In this document: positions 10,597 through 26,797 of the stretch, one piece after another
Position numbering within the stretch: position 1 is the first letter of the stretch
Layout of the letters: each line of letters opens with the position of its first letter
NCBI GenBank assembly: GCA_946122785.1
Contig: CAMGYJ010000005.1
Location: 84,252,547 to 84,316,546 of the forward strand
Reading direction: 5' to 3'
From: Linum tenue
Taxonomy: Eukaryota; Streptophyta; Magnoliopsida; Malpighiales; Linaceae
Length of the DNA: 64,000 bases
The notes under the pieces: model-generated
Databases searched by the model: none
Told to the model about the DNA's origin: nothing
What the model saw: the letters and a program-made list of their open reading frames with translations, nothing else
Program-made: the position numbers and the translations under genes

Positions 10597-12313
10597 CCTC
10601 TAAAGTGTTTGCCCCCGAATCTTCTGAGGGGCGTTGGATGAAAGTTTTGTGTGAGTGTTTTGGGCACAATTCCTCACAGTGAGAGATTTTAACCAAAATA
10701 ACTCATTTTGGAATCTTTTTTTACAAGAGATTTTAAACATTAAGGATTTCATACACCCACATTTGTAGGATTGGGAACCATTTGTAAGATCGAAATCCCA
10801 CAATATTTTATCAATTTGTTCAATATATGCCCCTACTCCTTTTATGTTAATCTAAGTTTGCCCTCTCTTTCTATTAACCCAAGTTAGCTCCTATGGAGCA
10901 AGGGGAGGAAATTAATGATAAATGTAAGTCTCAAATTGTTTATACGGCTACTCTTGAGAGGGGGGGGGGGTCAAACAAATCAGGGTGATGGTGCAGCTAC
11001 TGTTAGTTTTGCTCAAGTGGTTAGGGGGTCACCAACAATTGTCGGGAGACCTCAACCTACTAAGAAATTGACTGCCTCAGCTAGTTTATCAGTTTTGTCT
11101 AGAAAGATACCTGATCAGTCAACTGCAGTAATGAATTCGAGCAACAACCAACATATGAAGGGTATTTGGGTGAAGAGAAAAACTTAGACCCCTTTCTTAG
11201 TTCCTAAGGTGAAAGGGGTGGTCGTGGTGGTAAAAAGAAATGAAGGTCCTTGTATGGAATACAAGGGGATTCAAAGCCCCAAAAAAGAATAAAGCTATAA
11301 AGAAGTTACTCAATGAATTTAATGTAGATATCATTGCTATATTAGAGCTAAGAGTTAGAGCAGGGAAGGCAAAGAAGCTAATAAATGACAAGTTTTCAGA
11401 TTGGGAGCATAAAATTGCTAACAATGAAAATAAGTTGGGGAAGAATTGGTTAATTTGGAGAAAAGACATTCAGTTTAGAGTTCTGCATCAGTCAGATCAG
11501 GTTTTGACATGTATCCCTTTCTTCAGCACTCTGAACTATGCATCAAATGAAGAGGCTAGTAGAAGAAAATTATATGTTGATTTTGAAGGTATTAAACTGG
11601 TAAATTAGCCATGGATTTTACTAGGAGATTTTAATGCAATTGCTCACACTAGTGAAGCCTCGAACTCTCCTGCTTCCTCATCTAGTATGATGATTTCTTG
11701 CAATGGCAGCATAACCTAGAAATTGAGGAACATAAGACTACTAGTCCTTTGTTCACATGGATCAGTAAGCAGGAAGGCAACCCCATGCAAGGAGGCTTGA
11801 TAGGGCCTTTGCTAATATAGGTTAGTTGGAAAGTTTTGGCTCTAGCAAAGTTGATTTACTGGATCCTTCGGTCTTTGACAACTGCCCCATAATGTTGGAA
11901 ACAAATAGCTCTATCAAGTATCTCCCAAAGACTTTTTAAGTTTTTAAAGTTTTGGATGGGTCATCTTTAGTTTATGGATCTTGTTCAAACTCCTTGATCT
12001 AGGGAAGTTGATGGGTATCCACTTGCGAGAGTTGCAAGAAGCTTAAAATCGTTAAGGGATTATAGAAGAAGCTCGGTAGAGAAGAGTACTCAGATTACAG
12101 AGGGAGAGTCAGGTCAAAGGAAGATGACTTGGTGTTGTCTCAAGCAAAAACTTTATCTTATCCTTAAGAAGTTTCTTTTGAAAAAGAGAAGATGGTCTTC
12201 ATCGAGTTAAAGGAGTTAAGGGAGGTAGAAGAGCCTTTTATGAGGCAAAATTTTAGGGAGATATGGTTGAAGGAGGGTGATGCAAATACTGCATATTTCC
12301 ATAGGAGATAAAA
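10597..12313 (+). pseudogene. Decayed LINE, second part: end of ORF1, endonuclease, start of RT
   Basis: Continues the relic broken at 4443. The ORF1 tail is followed by a LINE AP-endonuclease domain at 11240-11660 (MKVLVWNTRGFK near the start, PWILLGDFNAI near 11610-11640) with a stop between; then broken endonuclease pieces (SPLFTWISKQ, RLDRAFANIG) and an RT-leading motif FREIWLKEGDANTAYFHR at about 12250-12305. A G-run at 10957-10968 and many stops confirm decay. After 12313 the sequence changes to another repeat family, so the reverse transcriptase core is missing. Confidence 0.75.
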
Positions 12314-14150
12314 TATTTTAGAACAATTTCATTTTTTGCATGTTGATGCTTATCCCGGTGAGGACCTATGTTGTCCATTTGTTTGTTCCTTAGACTTGAA
12401 CTCTGAGCATGGTTAGTTGTGGTTGGTGAGTAGTCCCGTCGAGACTTGTATTGATTTGTGAACAGGATGAGAACTTTTTGTTTGCATGTTCTTAATGTAT
12501 TCGAATGTCGTTTGTGGTGGATGTCGATATTGCCTGTAATAGTTCATGTGTTGATGCCCAATAGCCATTGGGATTCACCCTCTCTGAGCCCTTTGATATG
12601 TCCCCAAGTTATCTTGTTAGGTTGACATATTACCTTGTTTGGAATTGATTATTGGGGACAAGCAAACGTCTAAGTGTAGAGGAGTGATTCGGGTCTAATT
12701 GTACACTTTTTATCCGGTTTTCCTTAGATGTTTGAGGCACTTTAACTCTGTAAGGTTCAGTTTTACGCTAGGTTGTGGTTGTTTTTAGTACGTTTCAAAT
12801 CCTAGCAGGTGAAATCAACCCCTGGAACGAAGGTTGGACGAAAAGGGGGGAAAACCAGTCAAAAGGGAACAAACAATTGTTCTCAGGGGAGGCCAGCAGA
12901 TCACGATCAGCCAGACTGTGAAGAAGGGGCGCAGACTGCTAAGCGCATGGAGTCTAGGATAGTTTTGCACACCTCGCGGGCGTTCAGCATTTCACGACCA
13001 GCCGACTGTGAAAAACCGCTCTAGACCGTGAAGCACCTAAGTGAAACGACGTGCTTTTGCTTGACATCACGGTCCAAGCCCTATGTTCACGGCCGTGAAC
13101 TGGGACCGGGGAATTTCGTCAATCTGGGTATATAAGGAGGGTTGAGCTTAAAGAGAAAAGGGAGAGAACCTAGTGAGAGAGACTTCTTCTTCTTCTTCTT
13201 CTTCAGATTTCTAGAGTGAGAAAGTGACGAACAAGAGAAGGAGGAGAAGTTAGGGTTTCATCCAAGAGAAAAGTTTTGGGAATTTCTTCCTCCAAGGTTG
13301 ATCTCCACACCACAAGGAAGAAGGCAAACATCATCAAGATGGTTTTCACTCTTCTCCTTTGTGTATTCCCTCTACTTAGAATAGAGTAGTCCTTTTTTTC
13401 ACTTGGGAATTTGTAAACCCTAACTATAATTATGTGAATGTTTGTATGGATTTAATGACTTGTGTGTGCTTGTGTTTTAGTACAAGTTATGAGGTATTTT
13501 CATGAACGTTGTGTTGTGTTTTTGCATTTCCAACTCTTATGTCATTTTGACCTAGGTAGAGGAAAATCCCCTTCTTGATAAGATGCTTGTTAAAGCTGGA
13601 ATTCCTTTGCCAAATTGTGTTACCTGCTTAGGTTGAATTAGGGGGAACCTCTCAATACGTATTAGCACCTTGGGTAGGTTTTGTTTTGGTCGTCCGGACT
13701 ACGGTTCGAGGGAGAAGGCCAAGCAACCCTTAGTCGATTGGCCAAGAGAGCTACCTTGGTAGCTTGATTCCAAATCCCTTGGCCTAGTGACCGAGAGAGT
13801 GACACTTGTTCACTTGTTGCACTTTCCTACGATTTACAACCGCCTTTACCACACATTTGTATTTGATCCGACAACGGCGACAAGTCATGATTACTAGCTA
13901 GGGGGAGCAACACCCGAGTGAAGCCTTCTCAATTAGTGTTCAAACCATTTACTTTTTCAATTGCTTTAGCTTTAAACCATAGTTTTAACTAAAAACCATT
14001 TGCTAGATAATCTTTCAAACAATTGAAGTAGTGGTACATGGACCGACCTGGGTTTGACTTTTAAAACATACTTGGCCTATATTGCACCCGGTTAAGGTTT
14101 ATACTTGGGCCTTAATCGGGATTTTTATTGTGATATTCGGGATGATTCAT
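12314..14150 (+). repeat. LTR-retrotransposon-like repeat, family A, copy 1
   Basis: No coding domain is recognised. The stretch matches, in reverse, 36550-38415 along its length (GGGGACAAGCAAACGT at 12656 is mirrored near 38100; the GGTTAGTTGTGGTTGGTGAGTAGTCC block at 12411 near 38360). It contains a TATATAAGG box at about 13128, a CTT microsatellite (13185-13204) and a polyadenylation-like 3' part ending near TTGTGATATTCGGGA. This layout suggests a long LTR plus adjoining internal sequence. It truncates the LINE relic at 12313. Confidence 0.6.
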
Positions 14151-16320
14151 TCATCAATATACATACTGATGGAGCCTTACAAACTAGATGGAAGAGTATC
14201 AACTATTTATGTGGAAAGTGAAATGTGTCTTGGATGAGGGAAAATGTTGTACCAACAAGCGGTTCTACCATACTTAACATGGTTAGTCGACTTTTTATAT
14301 GTATTCAACAAAATGATTACGTAAGTGTCATATTTACGGATTTTTAATTAAAATATTCAATACATAATCAATTACTTAACATCATCAATTACTAAGACAT
14401 AGACAGTATAGTGTCATATTGTTCCTAGACCCATTTTATGTTAGGTTGTGCTTCTTTTGTCATGTTTCAGGTCTTAGTGCACACTACACTATCCGAGGGA
14501 GTGAAAATAACACCTAAACCATGAAATGTACACTTCATTGCTGTGAAATCAACCCAAGGGTGTGATCCTTGCACTGCTACGTACGGGTATATATTGACAG
14601 CAAGGATTTTGAGCAAGAAGAGCTGGGTTTTTTACCCTAAAACACCCAAGGGGGTAATTCTAGAGAGAGAGAGAGTGGCCTAGAGGGTTCATGGTGCTAC
14701 TTTGGGGGTGCAAATCACCTTATATTGTTCTCTCTCTCTTCTTCTCTATGAGTTAGCTTCCTTCACTTAGGTTGATTAATTCTAGTTTTAGATTTTGGTT
14801 TCATTATATTTTTTATATATGTGACAAATCCTATTATCTATTTGATTGATGTTTATGAGGAATTGCATGAGTCTTGATCCCATTACATGTCAATTGAGCT
14901 TTTGACCTAGGAGAGAGAATATCGTTCTAGGTTGAATAGAGCACCTTCAATCATTCACTATGGGTCTTTGAATGAGTGTGATAGGATCCACAGTTTCGTA
15001 TTCGTTTTTTGTCCAATCGTGGGAATTGGTTATGAACACCTCAATCGCCTATGTCGGTTGTATGGTATGCCTCGCCGGGTAAAACAATTGAGCGGGAGTC
15101 CAACCTAATCTAGAATTATTGGCAGTAGAAGTACCGAGTCAATCAATCTATGATAGTACACACCATCGGTCCAAATGACAGAATTAGGGGGATTCATGCC
15201 TATGTGAGCTCCCAACCTTGTAATTAGTTAGGGTAGTTGTTAGATTATTTAGCTAGCTTAGTCTTAATTAATCACTATTATTGTTTGGCTAGATAATATA
15301 CTAAAGTTGAAGTAACATTACATCTAGAGACTCGTGGATCGATAATTGTATTACTTTGCTCACCCTATGCTACACTCGGTCGTCAGTTATGTTTGACCCT
15401 CGATGGATTGGGAATAGGTAGTTAGTGCGAGTAAGATAACTCTAGAATTAACTTCAATTTTTAACAATGTTATAGTGATAATATTATAATTAATATGACA
15501 ATGATATAATGTCATCAAATTATTTTTCCAAACATAAGACTTTATACCAACATCATATCACTATCATATTGTGATATGGTAATGGTAATTTGATGGCCTG
15601 AAAAATTTTTGTTCAAAAAAATATCAAAATCGATATCATCTTGTAGAACACAAAAAATATTGATTTTTCTACGTAAAAAAATTTTGAATTCCGAAATAAA
15701 ACGAATAAGATAAGTTTTGCTAATTTTTTTTTGTGCGATTTGAAAAATATTTTACCAGCAATCTGGAAATTTGTGTCCGCCTAAAAATCTGGTCAACTAC
15801 CCAAGAAATCTGGTCGCTTCTCTTGTCTCCACAAACTCCTACTTTTCCTCTTTACTTCTCTACAAAGACGACCATTAGATCACATTTTCTCCAATCTCAA
15901 CCCTCTACGGTATTATGATTTTTTTATACCAGAAAATAAGAGGTTTTTTTTCTCCAAAACCAAGGCAAACTTTTGAAATAAATGCAGGCATGTAGCTTTG
16001 TAAAAGTAACCGCAAAAAAGATTGCATGTAACCGAAGTGGAAGAAGAAAAAGTTAATATATGTGCATGGGAGTAATTAACTGGTGATGGTAGAACCTTCT
16101 TAAATAAGCACCTCTGTCTTTTTCCTCCAAGTTAGATAGCCACATTTATTAGTGCTTCAACCAATTGCTAACACACTTTAGGGAAAGTTTTTTTTACCCA
16201 AACAGATGCTCACCCGTTCTCTTTATAAACAAGCAAAATCCCACAACCAGAAGAACAACACATCAAGCCGTGATAAAAAAAAAAGTTGCCAATTCTACAC
16301 CATCGTGCGCAAACCATATA
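14150..16320. other. Degenerate LTR-like DNA and the upstream region of the GDSL gene
   Basis: About 14400-15480 resembles a distant relative of family A: same order of motifs such as TTTGACCTAGG(A/T)(G/A)AG, an AG microsatellite (14660-14675) and a CGGGTAAAACAATTGAG box. From 15480 to 16320 the DNA is AT-rich. A possible TATA-like TTAAATAAG lies at ~16100, some 220 bp ahead of the GDSL start. No gene seen. Confidence 0.35.
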
Positions 16321-18031
16321 ATGCTCTTCTCGCCTCCTATGAGGAATATCTCTGCGACGGCCACTTCGCTTCTGGCTGCCGTGGCGGTACTAGTATTAGC
16401 CGCACGGGTTTCGACGGCAACACCGGCACCGGCACCAGCAACGGCTGCAGCGCCGGCGCCGGCTCCGGGCCCGTCTTCTCAGGAGTCCGTGCCAGCCAGA
16501 GCGTTTCTAGTGTTTGGGGACTCCCTGGTTGACAGTGGGAATAATAACTACTTAATGACGACGGCACGTGCGGATTCGCCGCCCAACGGCATAGACTATC
16601 CCCACCAGCAACCCACGGGCCGCTTCTCCAATGGCCTCAACTTCCCTGACCTCATTGGTATGTATATATGTCGTTGCGGCTCGCGTGACGTACTCGTAAA
16701 ATTTTATGTTGTAATTTTGGGTGTTTCTTCCCTCTCATTGGACGTTGTGATCACGCGCGTCACATGCACGTAGCGGAGGCGCTTGGGTTGGAGTCACCGC
16801 TTCCGTTCTTAAATCCGGATCTTAAGGGAAAGAAACTACTGGCTGGCGCCAACTTTGCCTCTGCTGGGATCGGAGTCCTCAATGACACCGGCTTTCAGTT
16901 CGTAAGTTGCCAGATCCAATTGCCTTGACTGATTTTTCGGACATGATACTATACTCTAATTCTTAAAGATCAAAATCTAGGTCTTAATTCTCTAAATCTT
17001 ATACCCAAAATCAATTTAATTAGAAACAATAATCGACGGTTATGATTCGTCTAAATATAGGCAAAAAAAAAAAAAGAATGTAACATCTTAGAGTTTATAG
17101 TTTATAATTTAGATAATTAGGACCTAGGGTTCACTCATTAAAGTTTGGTGGGAGAGGCTGCCGCAGGTTACGGTGTTGAAGATGTACGAGCAACTGGGGA
17201 TGTTCCTGGAGTACAAGCACCGGCTGGCGGCGCTGATGGGCCCGGCCAAGGCCCAAGAGGTGGTGAGCAACGCCGTGATCCTCATAACCTGCGGCGGGAA
17301 CGACTTCGTGAACAACTACTTCCTTACCCCGGTGGCTCCCCGGCGGGAGCAGTACACCCTCCCGGATTTCTGCGGCTACGTGATGTCGGAGTACAAGAAG
17401 CACCTCCTGGCGCTCTACGGGCTGGGCGCCAGGAGGATCGTGGTGACGGGAACGGGCCCGCTGGGCTGCATACCGGCCGAGCTCGCCTTCTACGGGAGCA
17501 TGAACGGCGAGTGCGCCGACGAGCCCCAGGAGGCGGCCAAGATGTTCAACCCCAAGCTGTTCGACCTGGTGGACGAGCTCAACAGGGATATCGGCGAGGA
17601 CGTCTTCATCTCCGCCAACGCCTTCTCCTTGAAGATGGACATGATCGAAAAGCCGGAGCAATACGGTGCGCACGGCACACGTGTGTGTGTGTAAAAGTTG
17701 TTACCATTTTTTTTTTTTTAATTTTTGCTGTACTTATGGTTCTTCTTAATTTTTTAATTAATTGATTACGAATGCAGGTTTTAAGACGTCGAAGGTAGCT
17801 TGCTGCGGGCAGGGGATGTACAACGGGCTGGGGATGTGCACAGAGATGTCGAACCTGTGCAGCAATAGGGACGAGTACGTTTTCTGGGACCCGTACCACC
17901 CCACGGAGAAGGCGCTGCGGATCATGGTGAAGAAGCTGATGGATGCTTCGACAGACCACATCCGACCCATGAACCTGAGCACCATGATGGCTGTTGATGC
18001 TGTTGCAGCTGCTGATAGAGCCATTTATTAA
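16321..18031 (+). CDS. Secreted GDSL esterase/lipase, four exons
   Basis: Exons 16321-16657, 16774-16901, 17167-17665 and 17778-18031 join in phase to about 405 residues. A hydrophobic signal peptide (residues ~14-33) is followed by an Ala/Pro-rich stretch, then block [14 protein letters not shown] with nucleophile S68, the GGND motif (N at ~200) of block III, and the C-terminal DPYHP with D359 and H362 completing the Ser-Asp-His triad. These enzymes are extracellular or apoplastic serine hydrolases acting on lipids such as cuticle components; the substrate here is not known. The protein closely follows the Arabidopsis At5g33370/At4g28780 type. Exon 3 is strikingly GC-rich in third positions compared with the AT-rich introns. 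ATG 16339 is an alternative start six codons on. Confidence 0.9.
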
Positions 18032-20399
18032 TTAATTAATTATCAACTGGTCGCTATAGCTGGTTAAGGACATTAATTATGTTGGTATTGCATGAATTGC
18101 TTTCCTGCTTTTGGTAACTGACGTGGACCTTGAGCTCCAGTTTGGTTATGTGGTGGTGTTGTTATGAAGAAGGAGAAGACTATAATCCAGTCTAATTATA
18201 TATGTTTTTGACATTGGCTTTCATTTTTCCTGCGAATAATTCGTAGACTTTCGACGTTAATTTTGACCGAATGCGCGTCTTTAATATGCTCGGCGTCAAA
18301 ATATGTTGTAAGTTGTACTTCAGATCTGCACTTGTTTTGCATGCCCGATAGCCCGTTGAGGACCAGCATTTGACTTTTTTGGTTGTGGCGTGTCAGAAGA
18401 ATCTTTCCCTTTCCCTGGGGTAAAAATAGATCACAAAAAATATGGCAGGCCGCAGGGGTATAGGATGGCAGCGCGGGTTGGTCTATAGCCGCTTTTTATA
18501 TACAAGTATACATCATTCCCAACCACGATTTTAAATTGGTAATTTTTTTCGAAAGTAAAGTTAAGCAGAGATGTAAAATTGCATTATCAAAATTTATTCG
18601 TGTTTGGTTTGAGAAAATTCATCTGCACCATCTTGAATAATTATGTATAATTTTTTCTATATAAAGTGATAATTTTCTTAAAATGTCGATGTTGCTTTAA
18701 GTTTTGTTAAGATATTGTTTATGAAAGTGAGAGAAAGTGAGTAAGAGTTTTCTACGAGATAATTATAATACTTGCATGATATGAATGACCGAAGTACTAA
18801 ATCTAGTGAGTCTAACCCATAGTTGTGGCACATATTGAGGTGAGTTTAGTGTGGATACTTAAAATACCATACTCAGTACCCTCTTTATCGGATTCAGTAG
18901 AAAATCCACAACAAAATAATTTATGTTATTTTCTCCAACCAAATCGATTCATGGTAAAAGGGCTCAAGTTAGGGTGAGTAACCTTAAGGTGGTTAACAAT
19001 CAAATCTGGAGCCTTTTTTTTTAAGTGGGCTGCAAATCTAAGTGTTGGGGATTAAATGGGTTTTTTTTAATTTTTTATAGTTTTTTTAATCGACTCTTAT
19101 CTTCTTCGTTCTAGCTTGGATTTCAATTTTTTTTGCAGAGGTGGAACGAGTTGGTTGTGCTCTACAAAATAAGATCTATTTTCAATATTTTTTTAGAAAA
19201 AGAATTTCATACCTCTCGTTACCAACTTCATACCATATGGTATCTCCTTCGTTTTTAAGTCGTTTTCGAAATTTTTTGCACAGGAGTAACAAGTTAATTA
19301 TGATCTATTGGATCTAAAAAATTATGGATGAAAAAAATACAGGACCAAAAAATATCATACTATACCACCTTGGTATGTGGGGTGGTATCATGTGGTACAC
19401 AATGTTGAAAATCATAAATGTCAGTTAGTATACTCCTACTATCATGTATTCAACCATCCTACAATCTTGGTATGTTCATACCACCATGGTACCCTTTCAT
19501 ACCATATGGTATGCTCTTATTTTAATACTAATTGAAGAGCACAATTAATCTTATTTATTTGTGCAAAAAAATTTAAATTTCGACTTAAAACGAGAGAGAA
19601 ATCATTCGTTAAAGATTAAAAAAGGAAAAGATTAAATACTTTCATGGAGAGAGAGTGTGTGCTGATGTGTCAGCTGATGGTTGGGTTATGCACAGTTACT
19701 GATCTATGGGTTACTGTCATATTTTTGCAGTCCCGTAAATAGATAGCAAAAATATGGTAGATTTATAGGATGGCAGCGGGTTGGTGTATAGTCGCTTTTT
19801 CTATACATCATTCCCAACCAAGATTTTGAATTGGTACTTTATTCGAAATTAAAGTTAGGCAAGATGTAAAATTGCATTATCAAAATCTACTCATGTTTGG
19901 TTCGAGAAAACCCATCTTCACCACCCCGAATAATTATACATAATCTTTTTTATATAAAGTGAAAATTTTCTTAAAATGCCAATGTTACTTTACATTTTGT
20001 TACAATATTGTTTATGAAAGCGAGTGAAATTGAGTTGTAATTTTCTATGATATAATTATAATACTTGGATGATAGAAGCACAATCAACATAAACAAAGAA
20101 TAACCAAACCTATTCCACGAGTAGGGAACAGAGCCAAGTATACAATATTGTCGGGTTCCTTTTTGCTGAATCGATTCCATGATCAAGAAAGAATTAGTTC
20201 CAAAAGAATTAGTTCAGCCTCTTATATAGGTTACATAAGTATAGGCTCAAAATAACATAGAAAAACCGTCTCTTAAGTCTCAAGAACCTAATCCGAAAAG
20301 TAAAGGAAAAACATATAAGCGGAAGCAGCCCCGATCCCTGCTCGACCTCTCAATTCCCAGGTCGGGGTTTTAGTCTTCAGCTTAGGAGTGACTCGTCCC
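18032..20399. other. AT-rich intergenic DNA with a 340-bp direct duplication
   Basis: No gene is seen. Segments ~18440-18785 and ~19750-20080 are diverged direct copies: both contain GTAAAATTGCATTATCAAAAT, TTTTCTTAAAATG and ATAATTATAATACTTG in the same order. Between them lie AT-rich sequence and several CATACCATATGGTAT-type palindromic motifs (19210-19515). Confidence 0.6.
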
Positions 20400-20620
20400 G
20401 AATATCACAATAAAAATTCTGATTAACGCTTAAGTATAAACCTTAACCGGGTGCAATATAGGACAAGTATGTTTTAAAAGTCAAACCTGGGTCGGCCCAT
20501 GTACCCCTACTTCAATTGTTTGAAACATTATCTAGCAATTGATTTTTGGTTAAAACTATGGTTTATAACTAAAGCGATTGGAAAAGTAAATAGTTTGAAC
20601 ACTAATTGCGAACTCCTCCT
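20400..20620 (-). repeat. Family A repeat, short copy 3
   Basis: CCCGAATATCACAATAAAAA, then CCGGGTGCAATATAGG and TCAATTGTTTGAAA blocks match the reverse complement of 13930-14140. Only the last part of the family A unit is present. Confidence 0.65.
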
Positions 20621-22680
20621 AGAGTTCCTTAGACTCGAATGTCGGTCCTGCATCATACGTGTTGCTTGATCCTTGTGATATATACTCCTATCTTGTGTCA
20701 TGGCACTCACCGACGTCATGACCCTACAGGTTTCTCTCTTGAGGTGTCATGCAGGTCAACCGATTGTAAATCGATCGTATAGAACGACCATATCCAGTCT
20801 TCACCCTATGAGACTAGGATACCAAAGCATACATCTTGAAGGGATGCATGCTTCTTGAAGCTCTCAATCAAAATTGACAATAGATAACACAAAAGAAACT
20901 AGCACAAGATAAAAGAATCAAAACATCATATATATGCCAAAATTGAACGTTACAAAGTCTAAAACCTCTAGGGTTCACCCACCTATGAAACTAAAGGAAC
21001 TAGCCGACATGGGGACGAGATCCAAGGGATACATATATCAAAACGAGATTCCTTTGGAGCTTACCAAATTGGCTCCCGGAACAGAGGTTTTGGGGCTCAG
21101 ACTGCCAATTCTCGCACTGATTTGGCTTTGGTAACCGGTGTTGCTCTAAGTTGGGTGATTCACTATGTCAGCTGAGCAACAACCCTTTTAATGCCTCATA
21201 TCACTTGCTATCGATCTCCTACCTCCTTGAAGTATGTTGATAGACTTTCTATTAGGAGTTTGGGGGAGAGAGGACGGTTATCTAACACATCGTCGAGTCC
21301 CGATCAACATCTTCCAGCTTGGCCACAACAAACAACATATTCCTTGAAGATTCCTCTGACTTCTAGATGATCCTCAAAATGGCAACCCGAGCGCCATTTT
21401 GGTGATTAGGCTACCGATTCCGGAGTCATTTTTGTCCTCTCTGCATTCCCTGATTCTGGCTCCTAATAGTTGTTGAGATGGTAAGAAGCAAGTTAGTAGA
21501 TTGCCAGATCATCAATCAAGGGGGAGCAGATCAATCAATTACGAATCAAGGGCCAGCTGATCAATCAACCACGAATCAAGGGCCATTTGCTCAAGTTACC
21601 CTTTCTGCATAAATTCAAACATCAACGACTCCTACAACGACTACTTAAAGGAGCAGCAAGGGAAGGCATTTGTACTGAAGCAAACAGGAATTCCTTTGTG
21701 GCAAAGGGCAAGGGATTGAGTTTGGGAATCAGTGGCTTTGAATCAAGCTGAGGAATAGGTTCAGCTTGATCAAAGGGTGTAAAGAATTCTTGCGTGAATT
21801 CTGGTCTAGCTTTGTGACATTTTGGTTTTCTCACCAGAGTCTGTACTTTCTTTGTTTTGGTTGTTCGTTGCTTGAGTCATATAAAGAAAATCAAAGTGTC
21901 TCTCAGGATAGTGGTACTATCCTGGGACGAGGAGTAGCCCTGTGGCGAACCTCGTTAAAAACTCCCTGTGCAATTTACTTTCTGCTCTCTCTTCCTTCTC
22001 CCTACACTCTATTCTGCATTCCTCTGTTTTCGACAGAACCTGAATCAATCTAAATGATTCTTGGGCCTGGTTTAGTGAAGCCCACTCGATCGAAGTCCTG
22101 TCCACTAAATAAAGCGTGTTGGGGTTCTAACCGATAGGTTCCAACCGGTTTGATTGCGAATATTGACTCTCAAGTCAAAATCCCTAACTGCCTGTTCATT
22201 TCCTCCATTCGACATTTTCGTTTATCTCTTTCACCATTTCATTCTCTGATTACAATAGTCGAGTTTTGATGTCCGCTACCATGTCCAAATTGTTCCACCA
22301 GGTTGCTATGCCTTGAAGACACACGAAATAGTATCGAGAAGGCATCAAATTAATAAAAGCAAGTCTAGTGCTACTAGTATGCACTTTGATTGATCACGTA
22401 GCAAATCAAGGATATTATGATGCCAAAAGTATGAAAATCATGAAGTTATGATAAAACCTTACTCACAGTCGTACAACTCACTTGATCTTCACGATGAGAA
22501 GTGACTTTCGATCGTAGGAAGAGAACTAAGTAGCATACAAAGTCAACCCTCGCACTTAGAGACTATACTATCTGTGAAGCGCATGTCATGTAAGGAAATC
22601 TTGGCTTATCCTTACCAATCGTAAGTTCCCTTCTCCTTCGAGTGTGTCAAGATTTTTAGGGCAAAACTTTGTATATCCGA
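20621..22680. other. Unassigned repeat-like DNA with an LTR-like segment
   Basis: GCTGATCAATCAA(T/C)(T/C)ACGAATCAAGGGCC is tandemly repeated near 21525-21585. The stretch 21790-22050 (GAGTAGCCCTGTGGCGAACC, GTTAAAAACTCCCTGTGC, then a pyrimidine-rich run) resembles the R-U5 end of a plant copia-type LTR. No retrotransposon protein or target duplication was found. Confidence 0.3.
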
Positions 22681-22689
22681 AAGCAGAAT

Positions 22690-23240
22690 TGGGGAAGGGA
22701 ATCAAATTTCACCTTGGCTATAAAGCTACCTTTGGAAGGATCCACATGGGCGACAGAGACTTCATCGGAAGAGGGTTTTGGATATCAAGAGTAACCTTTG
22801 CCCTGATGTAGAGGCCACCGGAGGTGACAGATCTGTGTATGGTTGAAGGATCCACTAGGCCCATGGCCGCGCCCCAAGCAAAGATCCCAACTTCTCCGTG
22901 CAACACTAGTACGACACCTCCCGGATTTTGCGCCACGAGCGGAACTCGAATTAGTTCTGCCGCCAACTCCACCATCGGGGTCTTCCATTTTCGCACTTGG
23001 ATGAGAAACTTTTCAAAGATCCATGGAGAGCCGGTGAGAAGGCGTCGGGCAGTTTCCGGATCGGGGAGAACGAATTGGAGAAGACCTCACTCCACCATCG
23101 CGATTGAGAAATCACACTTCCAGACTCTGTCGACAATCGATCGCAGCGTGGGTAAAGGTGGTAGCGGGCCACAGAGTCGACCAATCAAAGTCGGATCAAC
23201 CCTTTGGGAACCCACAACAGCATCAACATCGTTGAATTGA
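22690..23240 (-). pseudogene. Probable LINE ORF1 relic (region before the zinc knuckle)
   Basis: On the minus strand, GGLYIRAKVTLDIQNPL (22770-22820) followed by KVKFDSLPQFCF (~22670-22710) resembles the stretch after DUF4283 in plant LINE ORF1 proteins, where the motif KYERLPxFCFxCG leads into the zinc knuckle. The knuckle itself is lost. Reading is by short motifs only. Confidence 0.35.
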
Positions 23241-24144
23241 ACGGCCGCCATTCGGACTTGCAGAGGAAGTTACGATTGGAACCTTATGTACGTGGGGGAA
23301 AACAATTTCAGCAAGTCAGGTATGGGAAGAACCGAGCGGGCGAAGGCTGGTCTTGCTTTTATCCATGTCCCGATTGGAAAGTGTCGGACTCGGAAGACCA
23401 CGAAGACAAAGACAGTTATCGGCATCGTCGCACGAAGGTGAAAAAGCCCTACTACCCACTCACCCGTCGTGGGAGAGAGGAGGGAGGATTTGCCCTTTTT
23501 TTCCAACCAATCGTCTGCTTTTCCTTTTGGTCAATGTTGTCAGAATTGAACCGGAGCATGACCCGGTGATGCGAACGGCTAGTACATTAGTGGTCCAACC
23601 GACATTAGACCGTTTAAAAACAGTTAGAGAACCGGTACCTAATAAACGTTATCAGTATAAATAGTAGACATTTCTTAATCAGAGCTCGCCTCTTTCCTTC
23701 GAAATTGTGAAATGGAAATAAGGATTCAGTTTGAGAGCCCGACGTTTTTGGTTTATTTCAATTTTCAAATTTTTGCAATTTTTTTTAATTTAATTTAAGG
23801 GCTGAATGGCAAAAACCGGACAAGCGGCTTGAGCAGTTAACCGCCTCGGCCGCTCGTCAACCGTTACATAAAACCGGAGCGACTTTTAAACTATTCCGAA
23901 TCGATTTTGTGACCGGGTGGCGGTTAAACCGATCGGGCCGAGCTTGAAACAGAGCGGACAATATCTTGATAACCTCTATGTATTTTGTCTGTTTTTGGTG
24001 GGTGACCACGTGTCTATTAGAAAAATGTGGCGGGGAGATTGATAACCCCCCTCCGTTCCCCGTAAACCCTAGTCCCAGCATTTCCTGCCTTCCATTCCAT
24101 TATTGTATCAGCCCGCCACCTACTGTCAATCCTATTTCCCCACA
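23241..24144 (+). promoter_or_regulatory. Upstream region of the reductoisomerase gene
   Basis: No gene is visible. A TATAAATA box lies at about 23656-23663, roughly 480 bp ahead of the start codon; the leader directly before the ATG is pyrimidine-rich. Which promoter is used cannot be told from sequence. Confidence 0.3.

Positions 24145-26797
<2,653 letters not shown>

Noticed and set aside
17131..17765. Long frames on both strands over GDSL exon 3
   Set aside because: The exon is very GC-rich, which removes stops in other frames; only one frame has lipase motifs and joins the other exons.
22824..23240. 138-codon plus frame
   Set aside because: No recognisable family; the minus strand shows short LINE ORF1-like motifs, so it is probably a shadow.
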